Shown: piece by piece, positions 34,586 to 46,959 of the stretch
Layout of the letters: each line of letters begins with the position of its first letter
Numbering within the stretch: the stretch's first letter is position 1
Origin: Lepidonotus clava
Lineage: Eukaryota; Annelida; Polychaeta; Phyllodocida; Polynoidae
Direction of reading: 5' to 3'
DNA length: 64,000 nucleotides
Assembly: GCA_936440205.1 (NCBI GenBank)
Contig: OW387133.1
Coordinates: 45,968,374 to 46,032,373 of the forward strand
Position numbers and translations under genes: made by a program
Notes under the pieces: model-generated
The model's database searches: none
The model's input: only the letters and a program-made list of their open reading frames with translations
Told to the model about the DNA's origin: nothing

Positions 34586-36095
34586 CATTAAATGGTTTTC
34601 TCCATCACAATTTTCTCTGCATTTAATCTGAAAACCAGCTGCAGTGGCAACGCTGAGGACTATCTAGAAAATAATAAGTTAAGAAATCCCCATCCACATT
34701 TACTTACAGAAAGGGCAATACCATGTCGGTAGGGACGAGAGTGAAACACTAGTGAGAAAATAACGCTGCCCTTCATACATGGGCAGTAATCTGTCCGTCG
34801 GCAGGCGGCTCCCAGCGCCAATATTGACGCTGCAGCAAGGGCTTTTCCATTCTATGCCTGCCCTAGGCACATACTGATCGATGTTTAATTATTACCAATA
34901 AGTCTACGGCAGATAGACTCCCTTGTTACCAACATACTTCTTTGAATAATGTCTGGTTGGAGAAAAAAGCATACACTTTGCATAAAACAGGCGGCGAGGA
35001 TACCCTCGCCACCTAGTTTGGGGCGGGGAAATCGGCCGTACATCACTCTGAAACGGTATTTTTCTGTTATATAGTGATCCAGAGGGGAGCTATAAACTAC
35101 ACGGTTCTTGTGGCACAGGCAAAGCTGATTCTCATTAAGGTAGTAATTGCGATGAATTCCTTTAGGACCCCTTTAAATCATGACAATTAGGGAGAGCCGG
35201 GCGGCCGGAGAATCTGGTTGTGTGACTCGGGGCTATGACTGATGATGTGAGCGCACGTTGATGTAGGACTAAACGCCTTGGAGGTGGGCTGCAGGCCGTG
35301 CTACACGTGAGAGCTGCTCTGCGGGGCTGGTCTCTGAAGACCAGCCCGACGTGCGATGCATGTCGTCAGTACACACAAAACACCCTCTCATTCCGTGACC
35401 CATGCCAAGCATATCGGCTTCTTCCATATCATAGGGATATACCCTTGGAAAAATAAAAGTTCGATTTCCGACACCATTATATTGCACCGAACACGTTATT
35501 ATATATCCTCCTTTTATCTTAATAGATTAGATGTAAGCCTTGTTGCAACCGAATGACTACATCTGGCAGTGTTTTAATGGAATTACTAAATATCATAGTC
35601 ATGTAATTGTTTTAACATTATTTTACCTCAACTACTATAGATTCATTAAAAACGGGGGCTGGTTTTGATATATCTACACTGCGTTTTGAGTTTGTTTAAT
35701 TGCAACTTCAATAAGTCCATCTAAAATTGGGTATATCTCAGGGTTGGACAAGGGTCAGACAAAATTACTGTATAAGCCAATCTTGTCTTCTTGAATTAGG
35801 ATTACTGAAATAACCAAAGAGTATATTTTATATCCCCAAGTACTGATAAAACATTATAATCTCTTAGATTTTACTAGCAAACAGATCTGCAGTTTGATGG
35901 GCAATCAAAATGCTGTATTTCAGGGCAAAATAGGGTTGGACATTGTTGGGTTGTCTGACAGGCTTTAACATTGGTTCCTATGGGAAAAAGGCCAATATAT
36001 AAAGCTGCATATTGCAAATTTTAGGAGCAATACTTCAAGAAAATTGCTCTGGTTAAGTTTGTATTGTGCAGCTTTCTTCATGGAATAAGCCTTAG
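34586..36095. other. AT-rich stretch, nothing recognised
   Basis: No exon or defined repeat. Confidence 0.45.
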
Positions 36096-36099
36096 TGTT

Positions 36100-36341
36100 G
36101 GTGTAAACTGGGATGGGCTTATTGCATACTCCTTTGTCGCTTCAGATTCCCACGTGATCATCGCTTTGACTATAGCCTTTTTTCGTTACACGAAAAGTTG
36201 GTATCACTATGTGGCCCTGTAAACTGGGTCAAACTCCCTTGCCGAGAACTAGCGGAAAACCAGAATGCTATAGTCGGAGCGATGATTACACTGGAATCTG
36301 AAGCGAGAAAGAAGTATGGGGCTTATTGTTCAGTGGAAACC
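36100..36341. mobile_element. Palindromic MITE-like element
   Basis: Imperfect inverted arms 36116-36175 and 36266-36324 (shared CGCTTCAGATTCC, ATCATCGCT, ACTATAGC), with outer ends GGTGTAAACTG and CAGTGGAAACC. About 90 bp of loop. Non-coding. Confidence 0.6.
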
Positions 36342-36671
36342 AGGCTACATATATACATGTAACCATCATATATACACCTTTCCCACACTGCCCCAATGGT
36401 GTTTAGTTTTCGAATGTGTCATTCATTTAACTATGTTTACCAACTAAAGTGTTTAAAATCTAAAGACCTCTTCCTTCTGAACTTGAAATGAGTCAAGCCT
36501 GTTTACATTCTAAACATGTAAATTTTAATGTGTTCAGGTTTTCATCTCTAAACACTTGTAACATTGACAAAAATATTATATTTATACTCATATCTGAAGA
36601 AGGGTTCCTTGATTTTGTTGGAAAAGTACAATGGACACTTGGAAATTTGAAACTACATTTTTATATGTTCG

Positions 36672-36712
36672 AACCAGAAGCCTAACCAACTGAGCTAACT
36701 TGGACTACATGC
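36672..36712 (-). other. Possible tRNA-like fragment
   Basis: The minus strand reads TTAGCTCAGTTGGTTAGGC (box A-like) then GGTTCGAAC (box B-like), too close together for a tRNA gene. A degenerate tRNA pseudogene or SINE head is possible; a box B-like word (GTTCAAATCCC) lies nearby at about 36889. Confidence 0.3.
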
Positions 36713-37299
36713 GGCTCACAATGTAATAATAAGCACAATAAATGAGACCAACATTGACATTCAAGTACTTCAAAGTGGTCCTCTAATGTATTTTACATAA
36801 ACTTGATCTGCCAGTACAATAGGCCTATTTCAGGTGACCACAATAATAAAATCAGCAGCAGGCTTGCCTCACACATGAGAGGTAACAAGTTCAAATCCCA
36901 AGTAAGTCCAAATTTATATAGCTAACAGAAATAATCACCTTAATCCTAAACTTGAAAGTTGTTAAGTGGTTTCCTCATAACTAAAAGGATATTCTAAGCA
37001 CCATCAATGTAAGGATGATAAGAGATGAGCACTTTCTTCCTAAACAGAATACAATTACAAGCACTATGTCTGAACATATTAAAATGTCTAAACATACATG
37101 AACACTGAATACTTAAACATGATCCCTCAATATCTAACCATGAGAAAAGGTTAACACTTTAATCTAAACAAGAGAGAAATTTGTATGGGTTTACACATCT
37201 GACTGAAAGTGGGACAGCAAAATGTTTAGAAAAATGTTGAGATTCCAAACCTCTGTCCTGACAGTACATGATAGAGGTGGCTTAGGATTTGGGAAAGTT

Positions 37300-37790
37300 T
37301 TATATATATATAAATTGTTTATTAAGTAAATCACTTCAGGGCTGCCCCTGGTTTTCGGTGATATTACAATGATAAAGTGTAGTAAATAAACATTTCAGGT
37401 GTAAATTATAAGTACGTACACCAAGATCAATACAATATAAATATATTGGACCTAATAAAGTAGATCAACATAGACACAGTATCTGTGTTTGATCAGATTA
37501 ATAAATTCATTGACACAAGTTGCAAATTGTACATCATGACATAGTTCATCCCAAATGATTGTCTTTTTATAAAATGCACTATTCTGGAACTTTGTGTTCA
37601 TTTTTGCTGGGACAATAAACTGTTTCTTATTAGCCAATCTAGTTTCTCTTACTGGAACAATTAACACATCATCTTTAACACTGTGTAAGAACATCAGACG
37701 AAGAAGTTGTTTATGCCTTCTCTGCTCTAAACTACTCAATTCTAGACATGAAGACAGGTCCAGCTGGCTGCATTATTTTGCAGTATCTGA
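37300..37790 (-). mobile_element. LINE 3' fragment (CR1/L2-like reverse transcriptase tail)
   Basis: The minus strand encodes the C-terminal tail of a non-LTR reverse transcriptase: ILQNNAASW, SLEQRRHKQLLRLMFLHS, VPVRETRLANKK and FQNSAFYKKTIIWDELC, the order seen in CR1/L2-type LINEs. The ORF ends at 37452, followed by a short 3' UTR with AATAAA-type words near 37320. A frame change near 37745 and loss of everything upstream show a dead 5'-truncated copy. Clade assignment is approximate. Confidence 0.7.
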
Positions 37791-37832
37791 ACTGGGTCAC
37801 TTTATTATAGAAGACGGGAACTGTCATGCCTC

Positions 37833-37995
37833 CAGGGGCGGATCCAGGAATATTGGGGTTCAGGGTGGGGTGGCGCCCATATCAAAAAGGGCCCTGCGAA
37901 AATATTTGACCAAAAAGAAATAAAAAGATCAGAGGAGGGGGGCATAGGGCGTACGCCCCCTCCCCTCCTCTGGCCTCTCAGAGTCCCTCTACTGA
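37833..37995. mobile_element. hAT-like MITE left end (CAGGGGCGGATCCAGG)
   Basis: Shares the 16-bp left terminus with the MITE at 2201, then diverges. It includes an inverted pair (GAGGAGGGGGGCATAGGGCG and CGCCCCCTCCCCTCCTC). The right end is not recognised, so the copy is partial or of another subfamily. Confidence 0.45.
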
Positions 37996-38521
37996 CGTCC
38001 TATCTCCTCATTCCTTGGTGTCTACAAACCCAAAACTTTATGGCGCTATGGACGGACTCTTTACTGGACTCGGGTGCAGCTTATTCTTTCCGAAAAGTAT
38101 TGCGTCATGGATTTCTAGTACATCCTGTTGCTGTACCAATGTCTGGTCTCTAGGCAGTTTCCTATAAACTAGATTTATAACATCGCTATGCGCAGAGGTC
38201 AAAAGTCTAGACGCTGGACTTTACCAGCAAGAACCAAACCAGAGGAATCGGCAAGTGTTGACCGTTGGCCTCACTCGGCAGAACAAACAGGAGAAAATAC
38301 ATGGAGCACCTACCGGCATGACTATGTAACAGTATTCGAGGTAGAGGTAGAGAATATAATCATTATTATTATTACCCTACTTGTTCTAAATCTTTGTTGC
38401 TTCGACGGCACATGCAGACCTATTAGTCCACACTGTGTCCCACCAGTAACCAGCGGTTCCATAGGGGACCAGCCTGTCAATCTGTACTACGGATTTGTAA
38501 ACACTTTAATGTGGGGACCAA

Positions 38522-38653
38522 GGGAACCAGCGAATTGGGTCATGACCCCATTTCTTAGTTCCAGCCTCATCCTCCATGTGCATGGTGTAGTGGTTAAGAC
38601 CCTCACCTCCAAACCCAAAGGTTGTGGATTCGAATCCTGGCGAAGCCACTTGT
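38522..38653 (+). mobile_element. tRNA-derived SINE, copy 1
   Basis: Contains pol III box A (TGGTGTAGTGGTTAAGAC) and box B (GGATTCGAATCC) spaced as in a tRNA, within a block also present at 42558-42687. Just upstream is a palindrome-like GGGTCATGACCCCATTT shared by both copies. Too degenerate in stems to be a working tRNA gene. Confidence 0.72.
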
Positions 38654-40549
38654 TGAAACTACAAAATGGCAAGCTAAAAACAAAATGATAAAACTTGAAT
38701 TTTAAAATTTGCTTTAACTTAGCAACAAAGAAACATTATGGAATAGAAATGGATGTATAAATACATACAACAAAAATTGTCATATTTAATTATCGCTCAT
38801 TCAAGACTTCATGTTCATGAAAAAAAGGAAATACTAGGTTTCAAGTCGATATATGATGAAAGTATTTTAATGTGGTAAACTGCATTAAGATTACTGATCG
38901 TCAACTGGAAGATAGGATTTGCAATAAAAAGGTTAAAGAAAATGAAAAAAGATATATTTACTTCAGCTAGACAGTATCATTATGAATAAATCGCTAATAT
39001 TGTGTCACGTGTATGTTCCTAGATCTCCTTACTATCCTAGACACTTTCCTGCTAATAATTGATACAACATGAGCATATTCTCAAAGTTTCCCTTGGTACA
39101 AAAGACGATAAGGAAGGGAGTGTTCGCCAATAGCGGCTGGAAGTGGCTCAAGCCGGCCACCAGACTGCCCAATGTGTTGATTACAGGTACAAGCAGTGGT
39201 CACTGGTGCTATGCCCCAATGCACATACTACAGGTACCAGTGGTCGCTGGTCAGGGTGTCCACCTGTATACACCTGGCTGGTACCAGACAGGCCCTTTTG
39301 CACCGCTATTTGACTGGACATGCCCTATTAATCTTCGACGTCCATGATACGGCCAAGGGAGTTAGAATATAAAAATAACCATTGTGCCTCGTATTGTAAA
39401 AATAACCATTGTATTGTTATTCCCAATAGCCAAGGTGGTGTTTGGCATGTCTCTCACACGTTTCTCACAAAATTACCTTCAGGATAAGTTGATGATACAC
39501 TGTTTAGCTAAATAACACAAATATTACCTCGTTGGTTTTGGTATCCCTCATAGGCAACTGTTCGTCATGTTAACGTAGTAGGTGTTAATCATAATTGAGT
39601 ATATTGATTAAAATCATTATAAATTATTTTTGAGATAATGCATGGTACTCCTCTAGAGGTTATTTATCTTTGTGCATTCAGTATTTCAGAGTGCAATGGT
39701 CCATAATTGATCCACAGAGCTATATGAAAAAATGAAAAATGACCATTTATATGACCTAGGATGTAAAATCAAAAAAATAATTTCTTCTTTTTTTTCTTTG
39801 AAAAGCCACTTCTTACAAGTAAGATCTTCCAGCAGTTGATTCCCGACATACATAATTGACGGAAGAGACAAGTGACAAGCTTTTTCTTACTTTTTTGATA
39901 TAGCTTAGAGACCTTAAGAGGTCTCCTACTGTTTTCATACAAAGGCTCAACTTAAACACACAAAAATATAAAACATAATTATAAGCATATTTCCACAGTC
40001 AATGCATGCATACATGTACATTCACATATATGAATGTATGGTTTAAGTAGATACATAGCATATTCTATGTGCGACAGTCCTAGTAACATCTGTTCTATTT
40101 TCTGAACCTCTCTATCCGCGTGAGGTGCTGTTTGGGAAACCCTCACGACTGACATTTTCGTTCAATTTTCCTCTTCAGGACACATGACCTTTGTGGCTGC
40201 CGAGGATGCTTAACCTTTACTGTTTCTCCTATCCCGAAAGGACATTGTGATATTAATGTCCTGATATCAACTCTTAATGCTATTAAGCCCTACAGCAAAT
40301 TATTCAAATGAAAGTATTTTTAAGGTATCATCACGTTTCTCCCTCCTATGAAATGTTTCATGGATCACATTGGGTTTGATTCACATGTACCATCTTTGTT
40401 TATTATTGCAATGTTTTTAGTTCATAACTGAACTCTTACAGAACTTTACTACATGCATAATCAAAATCCTACTCACACTTCTTCGAGCCTTTCTTTCGCT
40501 TTGGCATACTGGGAGGCTGGCGTCTGTCGCCCTCTGTTTGGACTGGTTT
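38654..40549. other. AT-rich stretch, nothing recognised
   Basis: Only a weak local duplication (CAGTGGTC-CTGGT) near 39190-39260. No exon supported. Confidence 0.45.
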
Positions 40550-41250
40550 GGTCAGGTTAAGGGCCCTGCATGGGATACCTCCCGGCCGGAGAGGGCGGGT
40601 CTAATCCGGGCTGAGACTGCGGCACCACACCTCGCCGGGCGCCCGAACCTGCAGGCCCATAATGTGAGTAGCTCGCTTGTAATAACCGCCGAGTGATCGA
40701 GCTGCTCCCCTTTGTTTCGGCAGCCGTCGCGAGGATAATCCAGGCTTTGTATCCAGGCCCGCCCCGGTTAGCGCCACTCATCCACGAGGGACGGCTTTCG
40801 GGGGCGCATGGTGAGCCCAAGCTGGTGGTTGAAAGGATTGCTGGGGCAGGTAGGACTTAAAGGGGCGTTGATTACAGCCGCAGCTACCAAGAGGCTGTCG
40901 TCTTAGTAGTTAGAGGCTTGAGGGCCGCCCGCCCGTCGTGGTCCGGGAGGTGCTCCTGACGTGACGTGGGCGCCGGGCGGGGTGAGGGCGGTGAGGAGGT
41001 GGGTGGGGCCTTTTTACGGCCGAGTTGGTTGGCCGACACCGCTGTAATTGATGGTTCCCGGCAGCGCCAGCAGTCGGCGGGGAGGGTGTGTGCCGTGATG
41101 GGCACCGGACCTGTCCATGGTATCACCTCTTATCTCCCCTTATCTCCGGCCACAGGTGCAATCACGCCGGCCCCCTGCCCGCCCGGCCCCGCCCTCCGTC
41201 CGCCATTCAGTCCTAAAGCCTACACTCTCTCAGAGAGACGCTCTAAACCC
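40550..41250. promoter_or_regulatory. GC-rich island, candidate regulatory element
   Basis: GC-rich over 700 bp with open frames on both strands but no domain and no splice continuity. Resembles the other islands of the 25-51 kb desert. Confidence 0.3.
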
Positions 41251-42557
41251 AGGGATCCCCCTGGTACACTGTAATAGTTAGAACTCAGAACTGAATCATG
41301 AACTGGGCGAGAGCGGTTGTTGGACAAGTTGATAGCATTTTCTGAAGCATAATTCGGTGCATATTGCATCGAAGGTGAGTGTTCTCTTCCGCTGATATCG
41401 AGAGTGATTAAAAATAAGTGTAGCCAAAAATTAAAATTCCAAATGCCGTGGACGTGTTGTATGTCACAAGATAAAACGTCAAAGTGAGCTATGAAATCCG
41501 TTCACAATCTCACTCAGGTTACACATCTCTGCTTGTTGGACACCTCCACTCACCCATAACTAAACAAAGTAGCAGGATGTGGTGATCATGTTCCTCCTGA
41601 TAATCCTTCCTCCCCCTCATGCTCCACCGTACACTGTGCCGCCACCTCCTCCTGGGTGCGCGCACCTTTCTCCTGCGGGCCGGTGGTGGTGGCTGGCAGC
41701 CCGGCCAGTCTCATACTGCCCACTGGTGCCCCTGTAGCGCGCCTCCCGCTCACTGCTGCTGACGGCCTACTGTTGATGTTGTTGCTGCTGCTGGTGCTGC
41801 CGACCCGGCAGTGGGTGGCTGGCCGTGGACCCCGCCCGCCGCGCCTGCTGCACTGAACACCGCCACTGTGCCTCCGCCACCTCTACATCCCGACACGGCT
41901 TGTCTGGGGGCATCTGTATGTATGAAACATCAGAGGAGGGTCGTCACTGATACAATACACAATACCTCGTGATTTAAGATGATGCCCTGAGGTATAAGAC
42001 ATAACGTCGAATGGTATCGACGCTGCATGTCTTAACAGATTCTAGTTGTATCACAGACGCCCAGACCACCCCGTGTCGCCGGCCTAATGTCAGACGTCGG
42101 GCTATGATAGCTCCAGGTGAATACCTACTGGAGAAGGGTCGGCGCTGGACCTGGCAGCATGGGCATGTTTCAAAACGCCTCAGCTGCGTATGCTGTCGGA
42201 GGAAATCGATAGAAATATGGAAGAAAAACGTGAAAACATGCCCATAACTGTTTCGATGAGAGTCGTGTTTTGGGGACGATCCATGCCGTATTACTGCCAC
42301 ACTCCCAAAATAGACTAGGCAATATCTTGCATACGAGTAAACGAAAAACTGCAACGTATTGCTATTTCCGCATTCCAGAAAGTAGACGTCACTGTTCATG
42401 TGTCATTACCCTACTCATTCTAAAATGATGTCCTTTCGCATGTTGCTGCCTACATACTGAACTTTCTTCAGGTCTTACCAAGAACCAGCAAACTGGGCCA
42501 TAACCAACCTGTCCATCTGACTGCTGTTTTGCTAAACTGCTTTCAAAAGGACCTGTA
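41251..42557. other. Stretch with a short GCT-rich tract
   Basis: A TTGTTGCTGCTGCTGGTGCTG-like tract lies near 41775-41800 in a small GC-rich patch. No supported gene. Confidence 0.4.
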
Positions 42558-42687
42558 GGAACCAGCAAATTGGGTCATGACCCCATTTCTTAGTTCCAGC
42601 CCCATCCTCCATGGTGTAGTGGTTTAATAAGACCCTCACCTCCAAACCCAAAGGTTGTGGATTCGAATCCTGGCAAAGCCACTTGTA
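42558..42687 (+). mobile_element. tRNA-derived SINE, copy 2
   Basis: Same box A (TGGTGTAGTGGTT) and box B (GGATTCGAATCCTGG) as copy 1, with a 3-4 bp insertion after box A. Similarity to copy 1 is high, suggesting a fairly young family. Confidence 0.72.
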
Positions 42688-45600
42688 TAATATCAAACTT
42701 GCATGCTATACAGTAAGCCTAAAATCATTGATTGAAGCATGGAAGGTCTGCCTGTTTTCAAATATTAAACAATAGGCTCCAGTATCGTCGTAATTCCAGT
42801 TCCAGCTGAGCGACCAGGGAATGCTGGTAGCTTCGTTATATTTACTCCAAATGGTTCTAAAATCAAACTAACACAACTATTTTTAATACAACAAATCCTT
42901 AGACCTTATGGGGATAGGTATCTGCTACCGAAAATGATAATGTTTAGAAGATAACAAAATACTCTAATCATCAATTTGATATAATCGTTTATTTGTACTA
43001 ATCATGGATCAGTGGGAGTTACTGTGAATAAAAGACATGGCCTTTGTCAGTTGATATCACATATATGTGTCATTATGTAAGTGTTAGTAATACACATAGC
43101 CAGTCCTATGAAGGGATGGAGAAGCGTTATTAGCTGAAGAGCGAGTTTGAGCATGGTAGTCAGTGTGGCTAGACTGATATGCATAAGTTGGAACTTGGTA
43201 TGATTGTAATTTTTGGGTGGATGACGTAGAATTATTGAATAAGTGATTGTATGAGGAGGCCATTGTTACTGGTATCAAGTGGAGTGTGACACATCTTCTA
43301 TTCATCACTCGGTCGACAATGTGACAAGGTAATCTTGGATTGAATAAACATCAAATCCTCTTATTATCATATGCTAAAGACTATCTTAGCCAAACTACTA
43401 AAGAAGATGAATTGAACCATGGAGACAAAGAAGGAATACAAATCCAACCGAAAATTGATATAGACCAAAGACCAAACAAGTAATGAGTATGTGGATTTAG
43501 CAATAAACCCTAAAATAATTTATATTAGAACTACTACAGTGGTTAATGGCTGTATTTTAGTAGATCGAATTGATTAAGCAATTATTTCTATTTGGAATCA
43601 AAGTTATAAGCACTCACTTTTAATTCATTACAATTTTACTCTCTGCTAAATTTAGGGATGAATTGCAAGTTATGCGAAATGATTGTTTGAGAAACTGCTT
43701 TAGGGTGCATTGGGATGATTTTACTACAATTAAGGAGTTGCACCGTAAAGCTGGATTATTAAGTTTAGAGCAAATGAGATAAAAACAGCCTTTATCCTTG
43801 ATGTTCATAGTAAAAGTATTGATGTACAGAGAGTGTCTCAGTGAATTATGTGTGGTCAGGATACATTTATTTTTAAAACAGAAAAACAAAGAGGTGGGAA
43901 ATATGATAAGAGCTCCTTTTATAAGGGTACTATTTTATTGAACAATGTAACTTCAGTAATTCAATATTACCTGATTTGTTAACATTTAGAAATGGTATTA
44001 GAGCTAGCAGGGATTATCCCTGAAGATTATATTCAGAAAAAAAAGTAGGCCTAAACCAAGCATAAGAGAAGGGCGGTTCTTTAGAAGCTGTATTACACAT
44101 TGCAAAGGACCAAGAAAAGCTATGTTAACCCTGTCCCTGTCCCTGTCCTGTCGCGCTCGGAAAGGCTTTTGGTCATCCGAAGATCAGCTTTCCGAATACA
44201 TTGGAGGCCGAATGGCTTAGTTACTTTGAACTCTAAACGTGCATAGTGTGGCCCCGGGAAGGAAAAGGCCAGCTCCGAGTCGAGCTGGTTCTACATCTGA
44301 GAGGTCAGGCTATTATTGGCCTCGTATGTTGGCTCGGTCTGAGCATGGTTACCGCCTGGTCTAGAAGGCAAATAACTACTCGTTGTCCAATTGTTCATTT
44401 TGCAAATCGTTAATAAAGGCCAAAGATAGGTAGCTTATTATAGAAACAATAAAAGCTCGCCAGTTGGTTGTTATCATTATGATGCCTGCAGTATGAAGAC
44501 CTCCCATGAGAGAGATTAATTCAAATCAATCTCTACTCTGAGTTACCAGAAATCTTTCAAATACGACTAGACCATGGATTGTAAAGCGGTTCAAACGATG
44601 GAAAACTGAAAGGCTTTATGTATAAAGGACTGGAACATTATCTGTGAATCAGATTTACATGAAAAACCTCTGACTTTTCTTATCTTATTTTTCTTGATTG
44701 GCTGGTACATGGTGATAATAAGTCCGCTTCCACTTACATGATTACCACAACCTTGTGTTGATTTGTAATAGGAAGTTACTTGGTTATTAAGTGTACTTGT
44801 TCTTTTTTAAAGAAAGAGCTTATCAGCGACTTCATTTAGCATAGATAGTTTACATTACAGTTTAAATATTCATGATTGTTTAGATATATACCAGGGGATT
44901 TTTTGAAGTGACCTTGTGAAATTACAGATATTAACATGCAGGACCACAGAGGGCGGCCAAGCTACACGCACACCATTTCCCACCACCTACCAAAACAAGG
45001 CTGTGAAATCATTTCTTAATCCTGCGTTCCGGCGGACTAATTGCCAAGTTCTGCGCACGCGCGGCCTCATCCGGGCACCCGGCTCTCATCCATCAGCTGA
45101 TCGGATCACGTGATTGATGTTTGGGTCAGGGAAGCCCTGTCGATGACAAGGTCATTGGTGCCGTCAGAACGTTGTAGGGCTTTACGTGCGCCCTGCTCCA
45201 ATATTTATACTATCCACCACTGACTGTGTTATCAGCGTAGATATTCCGACAGGTATAATTGAAAACTTATGCAATGTTTCCCCCCCCCCCAAGATAACAG
45301 GCATGTGAATCAGGCTATAGCTATTACGGTAAAAATGGAAGTTGTAATTGGGCAATTATTTTTTAAAATAGTTTTTCTTCAATCTTCGTGACGAAACGGT
45401 GTGCCATAAGTTGCTTTGGGAAACCGAATACCCGGCCGATTACACAAACTAGAAGCACTTGTTAAAACCTACATGCGTCCGTATCAATCCATCTCTCCGT
45501 TGGTGGCTACTAATAAGCTATTTTGTAACCCCGACATATCATATATTTCATGAAATCCTCAGGATCCATTACTTCGATACACTAAAAGAATATTGGTTAC

Positions 45601-46716
45601 TTAAGCTATTTTATAGGAACTTCGGTAAATAGGATGTCAGACCATATCTTGTATGTTTCATGTGAAATATGTGAAATACTAAAATAAACACAATAGTGAA
45701 TTCATGATCTATTGCTTACAGGCATGGAACCAGTGTCATTGTTTTATCTTTAGAAGTGCATTCACCTTTGCCTTTTGGTAGCTGTAAAATACAAGTTAGA
45801 ATCACGTTCCGTTAAGATAATGGATCCCTTAGGCGAGTGAGCAATGGGTAGCCGGAATTACTACTTGGGTTTTATGATGGATCGTGGTTTTCTTGTTTAT
45901 CTGGAATAGGAGGTGGGGGTGGGGGTGGTGGTTAGCCAGAGTTTGTTTTATCTGCATCTCTGATTTTAAGTGCGCAACATAAATATAGAAAGATACGTAC
46001 TCAAGCTCTTTTATTGTTATGTGAGATTTCCAAATAAGAAACGTTCGGCATAGCTCTGCAATAAAGGCAGTCGACCAATAGATATTTCTGAATACTGTTC
46101 GATCTGTATGCCTGTCCTAACATGGCCGTAAAACGGTTCTGATAATTATCTTGTAAAAATGACGTCAATAGAGATGGCTATCATGCATGTTTTTATATTT
46201 TGATTACATCCGAATATAATGATACAAGGTCTAAAAAGATCGAGATAAAGGGGAAACCGATCAACCTTTTCCAGTTTACGTCAATGTTAAAATTACCATG
46301 AAATCGGTCTTTGCTTTTTGCCAAAGAATTAGCATAAGAACTTAATGAAGCACGATGGAGTTCATTTGTCAAGGTGCTGCTAAAGTTTGTGAAACACTTT
46401 CAAAATATAATAGCATTTTCTCCATAAGAAATAATGCATTTCGGTCTAACCTATAAGATCTAGCCCTTTACCGCCTTCGATACTACTTTATGATTGGATG
46501 GTAAACCTGTAACCATTTCAATTGATTCAATATTTTAAGTCGGAATGTTTTAGCAATGCTAAAGTCGTTCGATGGAACACACCTTGACTTCCAGACTGGT
46601 GTGGCTATGATGGTACATTCTGCCCTACCCTTGTCCAACCAATTTGATACACACAATTTTATATAGCAAAATCTTTTCCCAGAATGTAAAAAAGACTTTT
46701 CTCTACTTATGGCACA
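42688..46716. other. AT-rich desert, nothing recognised
   Basis: Four kilobases without a supported exon or defined mobile element. A C-run lies at about 45281-45290. Confidence 0.45.
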
Positions 46717-46738
46717 TAATAATAATAATAATAATAAT
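46717..46738. repeat. (AAT)n microsatellite
   Basis: Seven AAT units directly before a foldback element. Confidence 0.8.
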
Positions 46739-46740
46739 GG

Positions 46741-46882
46741 AGCTATGGTTTTGGACTAATGCTCGTTGCAAGATGAACACGTCACTAATCAATAATGTAA
46801 TATATTATTGATAAGTCACGTGTTTATCTTGCGCTTTTCCCAGGGGATTTCGACCAAAGAGCATTAGTCCAAAGCCATAGCT
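46741..46882. mobile_element. 142-bp foldback MITE
   Basis: Nearly a complete hairpin: the outer ends AGCTATGGTTTTGGACTAAT and the complement at 46882 match, and the inner arms around GCAAGATGAACACGTCACT pair with the complement near 46815-46835. The right arm holds 24 extra bases (ttttcccaggggatttcgac and neighbours). Confidence 0.7.
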
Positions 46883-46959
46883 GGGCCTGTTTACAAAACA
46901 CGTTCTTATACACTGGTACACTCCCGCCCTTCAAAAAGAATGGCCCATCTCTATAGAGC

